This document shows, piece after piece, positions 6,988 through 11,740 of a DNA stretch of 11,740 nucleotides (its first letter is position 1; each line of letters opens with the position of its first letter). The notes beneath the pieces were generated by a model that saw only the letters and a program-made list of their open reading frames with translations, was not told the origin of the DNA and searched no databases. The translations under genes were made by a program, and so were the position numbers. The stretch is taken from the NCBI GenBank assembly GCA_030612605.1, contig JAUWNO010000030.1, positions 1 to 11,740 of the forward strand, written 5' to 3'. This DNA is from Armatimonadota bacterium. GTDB lineage: Bacteria; Cloacimonadota; Cloacimonadia; Cloacimonadales; TCS61.

Positions 6988-7001
6988 TGGTTATTTGACC
7001 T
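6988..7001. promoter_or_regulatory. Second, imperfect copy of the palindrome
   Basis: TGGTTATTTGACCT matches the palindrome at 6883-6896 (read as TGGTCATTTGACCA) in 12 of 14 positions. The two centres are 105 bp apart, close to ten helical turns. It overlaps the stop codon of the beta-helix gene. It could be an auxiliary operator for looping; it may also be chance. Confidence 0.35.
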
Positions 7002-9142
7002 TATTTGAGAAGCAACATTTTTTTTATTGCTGTTTCTTTACCTGCATAAAGCTTATAGAAGTAAATTCCGGTTGCAACCGGTTTATTATTGCTATCCATT
7101 CCATTCCAATATATTGAGTGCTTACCGGCTGAAAGCTGATCATTCAAAAGCTGTATTACTTTTTGTCCTTTCAGATTATAGATAGTCAATTCGGTGCGTT
7201 CGGTGTTTTCGGTGTTTAATTCAAAAGAAATTGTTGTATAAGGATTAAACGGGTTGGGATAGTTTGACAATTGAAAATCGAAAACAGGTAATTGAAAATC
7301 TTCCGCTGAAACCAAAGCTTCCAGTTCAAAATTAATTTCTGTAAATATTCCTTCAAATATTTCAATATCAGGAATTATTACTTCCTCATATCCTTCCAAA
7401 TAAGCATGCAATTCGTAAATTCCGGGTAATAGTTTCATCTCATAATATCCGGTAGTATCAGGAAAAGCTATTGTGCCATCTACATCGATCTCTGTAAATG
7501 GTAAAAAATTGTAATTGCTGTTTAGAGTAACATATCCTTCGATTCCACCCATCAAAGGCTGTGAACCAAACTCATAACAACCCATATCGATTATTGAAAT
7601 GCTGTTGTTATCTCCATCCCAGATACGATATAAAAAATCCAGGTCATAAACCGGTAAAAAAAGACCTGTAGTATCCTCTATTCCTGTATCGATGCATGGG
7701 CTTAATTCTGATAAATGATAATCTCCGTTTAAGGGATCTATTAATAAGGGATCATCTGTAATATTTCCTCCGAGATCGATAAAATTAGAAGGAAATGTAT
7801 AAAAATTAGGAGCAGTAAAACAATTATTTCCTGCTGTAACAGTAACTTGAGAGCTATATATACAGATACTATAATCCACTATATTATAGAATATATTATT
7901 ATATACATTACAACTTGCATCAGCCATGATTCCTTTCTCACTCCCTGCAATTATATTATTAATTATATAAGATGTATTATCTGAACCTGAAGCATATATA
8001 CCCTCTCCTTCATTATTTATTATCAGGTTATTCATTATAGAAGAATTATTATCGAAGTTGCGAATACCACGATATGAATTATTAGAAATTATATTATTTT
8101 TAATTATACAATTATCACCTGATAAAGATATACCTGAATTCCCATTTGTAATAATGTTTTCATACGCTTCTACTTTAAAACCTGCACTAATTCCGTTTAA
8201 GCAACTATCTATATAATTTTGTTTTATAACAACTTCAAAATAATCCGTGTCTATTGCCTCAGAGCATCCCAAACAAATATTCTTATAAATATAAACGGGG
8301 CTATCAATAGAAATACCAAAATTGCAATTACTAAATGTATTATATGCTATCGATGTAATGGATGAGATATTTACTTCATAGAAGTATATACCGCTACAAT
8401 TAGTAAATTGATTGTAAAAAATATATGGCATTACACCAATATTTTCTTCAATATAAATTCCAATACCAGGTGATATATTGTTCTCATCACTTGTAAAATA
8501 ATTACAATATATTATCGGTTCACTATCATAAAAGCCATGAATACCATATTTGAAGTTCTTGAAAGAACAATTAGAAATAGTTACTTGGGCATTGCTTAAA
8601 GATACACCTCCCCAATACCAGGAGCCGCCGAACATTAACCTGATGTAATAGGAATATTCAATTTTGCAATGTTTAAGGATAGAATCGTCCTCACTCAAAT
8701 AATCAAAGATGATCACTCCCCAACGCCGGTCTGTTTCTTCACAGTTCTTGGTGAAAATAATACTATCCTGTGCTGTTCCTTCTGCTATTAGTTTCCCGCT
8801 TACTTTCATAAACTTTGCTTCTGTATAGCCATCACCATATTCATAGTCACCTATTGGATAAGTAGAAGTATTGAATTTTACGACGGTTCCCGGAAGAATG
8901 GTAAGGGTTATATTGGCATCGACAAAGATGTTATCAACAACTATATAAGGATTATTAGCAGGACTCCAGCTAGTGTCTTCTGTAATATGCCCCTGAACAT
9001 CGATAGACAGGAGAACCGGAGAAAGGGAGAAAAGGAGAAAGGAAAAAAGGATTTTTCCGAAACTTCTTACGAAGATATTCTTGTATATAGATTTCGGAAA
9101 GATATTCCTAATACAGGTTATAAAGAAAAGATTTTTTTTCAT
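7001..9142 (-). CDS. Secreted right-handed beta-helix protein with FlgD-like/T9SS C-terminal tail
   Basis: A 713-residue exported protein. Residues 1-30 are basic and unusually long for a signal n-region. A hydrophobic core follows ('ILFSFLLFSLSPVLLS', about 31-46), with cleavage probably near 45-51. Residues about 55-150 are the 'LPGTVVKF...L.AEGT..DSIIFT' start typical of parallel beta-helix proteins. About 150-480 is a run of short, Asn/Ile-rich coils such as 'IIKNNIISNNSYRGI' and 'YIINNIIAG', fitting Pfam beta-helix/NosD-like folds. A carboxypeptidase-regulatory-like beta domain ('GGIEGYV...DTTGYYEM.LLPGIYEL') covers 531-617. The last 96 residues carry 'NYPNPFNPYTTISF' (from 627) and 'ATGIYFYKL', the FlgD-Ig/type IX sorting pattern. 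It is probably displayed or secreted. No polysaccharide-lyase catalytic residues are recognised, so the substrate is unknown. ATG is the only start; the Shine-Dalgarno (AGGTAG) is weak. It lies downstream of the pckA terminator and is probably unrelated to the TCA genes. Confidence 0.9.
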   Translation of the reverse strand: MKKNLFFITCIRNIFPKSIYKNIFVRSFGKILFSFLLFSLSPVLLSIDVQGHITEDTSWSPANNPYIVVDNIFVDANITLTILPGTVVKFNTSTYPIGDYEYGDGYTEAKFMKVSGKLIAEGTAQDSIIFTKNCEETDRRWGVIIFDYLSEDDSILKHCKIEYSYYIRLMFGGSWYWGGVSLSNAQVTISNCSFKNFKYGIHGFYDSEPIIYCNYFTSDENNISPGIGIYIEENIGVMPYIFYNQFTNCSGIYFYEVNISSITSIAYNTFSNCNFGISIDSPVYIYKNICLGCSEAIDTDYFEVVIKQNYIDSCLNGISAGFKVEAYENIITNGNSGISLSGDNCIIKNNIISNNSYRGIRNFDNNSSIMNNLIINNEGEGIYASGSDNTSYIINNIIAGSEKGIMADASCNVYNNIFYNIVDYSICIYSSQVTVTAGNNCFTAPNFYTFPSNFIDLGGNITDDPLLIDPLNGDYHLSELSPCIDTGIEDTTGLFLPVYDLDFLYRIWDGDNNSISIIDMGCYEFGSQPLMGGIEGYVTLNSNYNFLPFTEIDVDGTIAFPDTTGYYEMKLLPGIYELHAYLEGYEEVIIPDIEIFEGIFTEINFELEALVSAEDFQLPVFDFQLSNYPNPFNPYTTISFELNTENTERTELTIYNLKGQKVIQLLNDQLSAGKHSIYWNGMDSNNKPVATGIYFYKLYAGKETAIKKMLLLK

Positions 9143-9220
9143 GTTTTACTACCTAAAAACCCCTCTCCAATAAAGTCGTTAATTACTTACAAATATGGAG
9201 ATTGTAAAAGTAAAGAATGA

Positions 9221-9246
9221 AACAAAAAGGCAGACTTACGTCTGCC
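9221..9246 (-). terminator. Rho-independent terminator of pckA
   Basis: On the minus strand a perfect 7-bp stem GGCAGAC/GTCTGCC with loop GTAA is followed by TTTTTGTTT. It begins 6 nt past the pckA stop codon. This is a textbook intrinsic terminator and separates pckA from the beta-helix gene. The remaining gap to 9143 is AT-rich; a TACAAT at 9201-9206 is the best -10 candidate for the beta-helix gene, without a convincing -35. Confidence 0.9.
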
Positions 9247-9252
9247 CATAAT

Positions 9253-10980
9253 TTATCCTTTTATCTGTAAAGCGTTTACTAACTTTTCAAGTAGTTCCGG
9301 TTTAGTTGCCACATCGGATGATTTCAAATACTCTCGTCTTTGCTCGAAACGATCTTTCAGAAGTGTAATGTATTCATCTTTATTTTCGCGATTATCTGGA
9401 TGATACCTCTCATAATAACCGGGAAGGATTTTTTCAACAGATTCTTTTGTAGGAATCATTGCACCGGGCAACATATCCCAGTCTTCCCATTCAAGCTGCT
9501 CCATTAAAATCCCTGTTTGGAGAGTGAGCGAAGTCTGTAGCTTAACATCATCCAGGTCATCATCAGAAGATTTCCAGTATCCTGCAGAATTGAACGTGTA
9601 ACAATCCGCTCCGGTTTCCAGAACTTTGATGAATGATTCCACATCTTTATAAAGTTCATAAACTCTAAACGGATTTGCAAAAGGTTCAAAAACCAATTTC
9701 TTGAGGTCTTCTTCTGTAACATTTTCCGCTCTGCTTCTTTTTGTGATAAGAGCTGCACCCATGGCAGCTGCCAGATATTTATCTTTATATTTATGAATCG
9801 GAGGAAGTGCTGTATCCTTCATAAGCCAGGTTAATGCCTCCGGAAAACTGCATCTATTCACCCAGTTACCCAAAAGGTCTCGATCAATAAGTGCTCTTCC
9901 ATTTGCCTGCCGAGCATCCAATCCAAGAGGTAATAGTTTTCCATTTCGTTCTATCATCGCATGGTTCATAAGAGCAACCAGGTATTTCCAATCAGGATTA
10001 TCAAGGTCTCTGCTGTCGGTTTTATCGAATAGAGATGGTTCCCAGACACGGCATACTTTATCATCAGTATCGATCTGGAAAGCATCATCGTGAAGACAAT
10101 ATTTTTCGAATCCTGCTGGTAATGTACCTCCATTATCGATTGAGTTTGTGTGAGAAGATTTTCCTGTACCGGAAAGTCCATAGAAAGCAATCGATTTCTT
10201 GCCTAAATTTTTATATTCATCTGCACAACCTGAGAAATCAATTTCTTTGATACCACCGTGACAGGCAGCCATTCCCAACCTCATTCCAGAAGTCCAAGCA
10301 AGAGTTAAAGTTCCTTTTTTACGCTCACCAAAATAACGCATTCCCAAATTGAAAATAACGTTCTGGGTTTCATCGACTAGGCCGATTTGAGGAGCACCAA
10401 CATTGTGATAATACGGATCGTCGCAGGTCCACTCATTAAATGCAACAATGATAATATCCTGAATTGGAAGAAGTTTGCTTTTTTCATATTCTTCTTTCAT
10501 CAACTCGAGCGGAGCGAAATTGCATAACCAATTAAAAACATTGCTGGCATCTGTAGTTGTAGTCACATAAGTTGCTTTTATCATAAGATCAGGATCCAAA
10601 CCCAATACAGCCTCGCATTTTATCAAATCGTAATGTTCAAGCTGAAACATTGCTTCCCTGGCATCACCTTCGACTTTCTTTTTTTCATTATCCGGTATTC
10701 TGTTATAGAACACTCTTGCTTTAGCTGTACGCCCAATAATTTTGCCATGACAATCGTTAAGCACTTTTGCACCTTTTGGCAGTCCTAAACGTTCAGCAAA
10801 GGGAGGATAAATTTCCAGATCTGTAACTGCTACTCCCGGTTGCTTCATTGCCATTTCATAAGCTTCACGTGCATTAACTTTTCGAACTTTCGGATTCAGC
10901 ATTATCGTTTCTGCCACAGCACGAATCGAAGACATTTCCTTCAAATTTTTGTAAAAATCAATACTAGCTTTGCTTGACAT
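9253..10980 (-). CDS. pckA: Phosphoenolpyruvate carboxykinase, ATP-type, divergent
   Basis: Interconverts oxaloacetate + ATP and PEP + CO2 + ADP in the cytoplasm; the step starts gluconeogenesis or, in reverse, fixes CO2 onto PEP. The 575 residues are somewhat longer than E. coli Pck (540). Seen directly: P-loop G268-S276 ('GLSGTGKSS'), acidic kinase-2 motif D298-D299 ('LHDDAFQID'), a 'GERKKG' lysine (K222) and H241 that match the spacing of the E. coli Mn2+ ligands K213 and H232, and 'GRTAKAR' (83-89), which I place at the usual 'GRSPKDK' substrate-binding motif. Divergent points are the altered 'GRSPKDK' and 'MHCSAN' motifs and a long C-terminal tail. The P-loop and overall layout favour the ATP family over the GTP family. 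ATG follows GGAGG (10987-10991) at a 6-nt spacing. The gene stands alone, with its own terminator and a likely promoter at 11045-11074. Confidence 0.92.
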   Translation of the reverse strand: MSSKASIDFYKNLKEMSSIRAVAETIMLNPKVRKVNAREAYEMAMKQPGVAVTDLEIYPPFAERLGLPKGAKVLNDCHGKIIGRTAKARVFYNRIPDNEKKKVEGDAREAMFQLEHYDLIKCEAVLGLDPDLMIKATYVTTTTDASNVFNWLCNFAPLELMKEEYEKSKLLPIQDIIIVAFNEWTCDDPYYHNVGAPQIGLVDETQNVIFNLGMRYFGERKKGTLTLAWTSGMRLGMAACHGGIKEIDFSGCADEYKNLGKKSIAFYGLSGTGKSSHTNSIDNGGTLPAGFEKYCLHDDAFQIDTDDKVCRVWEPSLFDKTDSRDLDNPDWKYLVALMNHAMIERNGKLLPLGLDARQANGRALIDRDLLGNWVNRCSFPEALTWLMKDTALPPIHKYKDKYLAAAMGAALITKRSRAENVTEEDLKKLVFEPFANPFRVYELYKDVESFIKVLETGADCYTFNSAGYWKSSDDDLDDVKLQTSLTLQTGILMEQLEWEDWDMLPGAMIPTKESVEKILPGYYERYHPDNRENKDEYITLLKDRFEQRREYLKSSDVATKPELLEKLVNALQIKG

Positions 10981-11044
10981 TTTTTTCCTCCAATCTATTT
11001 TTTTTTTAAGTATCTGATTTATTCTGAATACAAGAATAAAAACT

Positions 11045-11074
11045 ATTACAATCCGTCAAAGTTTTTCATTTCAA
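11045..11074 (-). promoter_or_regulatory. Possible pckA promoter
   Basis: On the minus strand TTGAAA (11069-11074) and TGTAAT (11045-11050) are 18 nt apart. Transcription would begin near 11038, giving a leader of about 60 nt with a good Shine-Dalgarno. The base composition here makes chance matches likely. Confidence 0.35.
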
Positions 11075-11149
11075 TTCTAATACTATTTTTATTCTCTTTT
11101 CTAAAACCCTTGTAACTCTCGTTCCCAATGCCCTCTTTTGGAGTGTAAG

Positions 11150-11165
11150 AATATCGAACAAGGAA
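11150..11165. repeat. Inverted repeat on the 3' side of the four-helix-bundle gene
   Basis: AATATCGAACAAGGAA is the reverse complement of TTCCTTGTT-CGATATT, which is found at 11645-11667 with an extra CATTATT in the middle. The two copies flank the S23-like gene in opposite orientation. Confidence 0.55.
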
Positions 11166-11281
11166 CATCGATTTGCGATTTGAGAAGATAAGATGAGATT
11201 TGCTTTTGAGTATCCATTTTCATTATTATTCAATATTAAATTTTCAATTATTGTCATTTTTCTGAGCTGTTTCAACGCTTT

Positions 11282-11638
11282 TTATCCCGATATTATCGGG
11301 AAAATCAACTCATTATTTTCAGTTAAAGCTTTTTTGAGTTTTTCTTCTGATTTATTCAATTTTGTTCTATAAATTATCTTTAGACAAACAAATGTTTCTC
11401 GTAATTCTTTTAAAACAATCTTTATTTTATGAATAAAATCCTTTCTCGACTCTCCACTTTGTGCTTCTCCATAATTTAATGCTGGAGAATTACCGGAACG
11501 AATCAATTGTCCTGATAAATGATAACCAACTTTTGTTTTAGACATAGAATTCGCAATTTCAATTATTAAAACTGCAAAATCTATTAACCGTTCTTCTAAA
11601 TCAAATTTATTTATTTTTTTCATCTTCCTCTTCCTCAT
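11282..11638 (-). CDS. Four-helix-bundle protein (S23 / 23S rRNA intervening-sequence family)
   Basis: A 118-residue protein of the small four-helix-bundle family first found inside intervening sequences of 23S rRNA in Leptospira and Coxiella. The family pattern is clear: 'FDLEERLIDFAVLIIEIA' (helix 1), 'GYHLSGQLIRSGNSPALNYGEAQSGES' (helix 2 and the conserved R-S-..-S.. N..E motif), 'KDFIHKIKIVLKELRETFVCLKII' (helix 3) and a charged last helix. Homologues often stand alone in genomes with no rRNA nearby, as here, and their function is unknown. The ATG at 11638 has AAGG 8 nt upstream; an ATG five codons later (11623) has GAGG at a 9-nt spacing and is equally possible. The last codons ('FPIISG') come from a palindrome, CCCGAT/ATCGGG (11286-11300), so the native C-terminus may have been replaced by a repeat. 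Confidence 0.88.
   Translation of the reverse strand: MRKRKMKKINKFDLEERLIDFAVLIIEIANSMSKTKVGYHLSGQLIRSGNSPALNYGEAQSGESRKDFIHKIKIVLKELRETFVCLKIIYRTKLNKSEEKLKKALTENNELIFPIISG
11286..11300. repeat. CCCGAT-ATT-ATCGGG palindrome over the 3' end of the four-helix gene
   Basis: A 6-bp GC-rich stem with a 3-nt loop encodes the last residues of the gene and ends 2 nt before its stop codon. On the minus strand it is followed by ATAAAAAGCG, not a T-tract, so it is not a good terminator for this gene. It looks like a small palindromic repeat that reached into the reading frame. Confidence 0.5.
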
Positions 11639-11644
11639 TCATCA

Positions 11645-11667
11645 TTCCTTGTTCATTATTCGATATT
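11645..11667. repeat. Inverted repeat on the 5' side of the four-helix-bundle gene
   Basis: TTCCTTGTT, then CATTATT, then CGATATT: the interrupted inverted partner of 11150-11165. A 13-nt direct repeat, TCATCATTCCTTG, overlaps it (11639-11651) and recurs at 11693-11705. The rest of the window's right end is simple AT-rich sequence without a gene. Confidence 0.5.
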
Positions 11668-11740
11668 TTTCATTTCCTTCATCATTCTAAAATCATCATT
11701 CCTTGCCTGCCCCGTGAAATCTTTTTTTCTCTTATTTCAA

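Larger units (their letters stand above)
6645..7000. other. Citrate synthase upstream region and leader
   Basis: About 356 nt, very AT-rich, with no convincing gene. It holds the promoter and palindromes listed separately, a T11-A6 run (6663-6679), and on the minus strand an ATTGAT...ATCAAT stem followed by T6 just upstream of the A-tract, a weak attenuator-like arrangement. A small AAGTG/CACTT stem (6971-6986) follows the beta-helix stop codon but lacks a T-tract, so I see no good terminator for that gene. Confidence 0.5.
10981..11281. other. pckA upstream region
   Basis: About 300 nt between the four-helix-bundle gene and pckA. It contains the pckA ribosome binding site, a probable promoter, a GTTCCCAATG-CCC fragment (11121-11133) reminiscent of the hairpin repeat at 5014, and simple AT-rich tail sequence (11165-11262). 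A 69-codon TTG-started frame here (11066-11275) has no recognisable features and overlaps the promoter and the inverted repeat, so I do not accept it as a gene. Confidence 0.5.

Noticed and set aside
9018..9051. 34-nt uninterrupted purine run, possible triplex-forming tract
   Set aside because: On the coding strand it is the pyrimidine-rich Phe/Leu/Ser signal-peptide core of the beta-helix gene, which explains it.
8987..9220. Plus-strand 77-codon reading frame at the start of the beta-helix gene
   Set aside because: It is antisense to a well-supported gene, low in complexity and lacks family features; the other plus-strand frames in the window are likewise antisense shadows.
11066..11275. 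69-codon minus-strand reading frame starting with TTG
   Set aside because: No Shine-Dalgarno, no recognisable domain, overlaps the proposed pckA promoter and an inverted repeat, and encodes what looks like translated intergenic repeat.
11282..11638. A 23S rRNA intervening sequence
   Set aside because: The protein family was first found in such sequences, but no rRNA sequence is present in the window, so this is a stand-alone copy.

Overview
The window looks like chromosomal DNA from an AT-rich Gram-negative bacterium of the FCB group. The evidence is a secreted beta-helix protein that ends in an 'NYPNPFNP' FlgD-like/type IX secretion tail, together with short GC-rich palindromic repeats scattered between the genes. 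Candidatus Cloacimonadota or a related candidate phylum fits best by recollection of such proteins, but no marker gene in the window proves it. Every protein-coding gene I accept lies on the minus strand, so the window is best read from right to left.

Right to left: a small four-helix-bundle (S23-type) gene flanked by short inverted repeats; ATP-type phosphoenolpyruvate carboxykinase (pckA) with a plausible promoter and a clear rho-independent terminator; a large exported beta-helix protein; then the citrate branch of the TCA cycle in pathway order: citrate synthase of the mitochondrial type, Aquifex-type aconitase, and NADP-type isocitrate dehydrogenase. A TPR protein sits 14 nt behind icd. 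Aconitase, icd and the TPR gene are separated by only 26 and 14 nt and almost certainly form one transcription unit. Citrate synthase lies about 350 nt upstream of aconitase, across a repeat-filled gap.

Together the enzymes convert oxaloacetate plus acetyl-CoA to 2-oxoglutarate, making NADPH and a precursor for glutamate. PEPCK links oxaloacetate to PEP. The citrate synthase promoter overlaps a perfect 14-bp palindrome, and a near copy lies about 105 bp upstream, which suggests a dedicated regulator.

The left 1 kb has no credible gene. It holds two 102-nt arms of an imperfect inverted repeat, a 47-nt direct repeat that brackets the right arm, and a cluster of small hairpins.

The most unusual protein feature is an insertion of about 34 residues carrying two CxxC pairs (a probable zinc ribbon) in the active-site loop of isocitrate dehydrogenase, directly before the substrate-binding/phosphorylation serine. 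I did not find a clear new defence or mobile system. The best candidates for novelty are the zinc-ribbon ICDH, the TPR partner in its operon, the paired palindromes at the citrate synthase promoter, and the repeat architecture.
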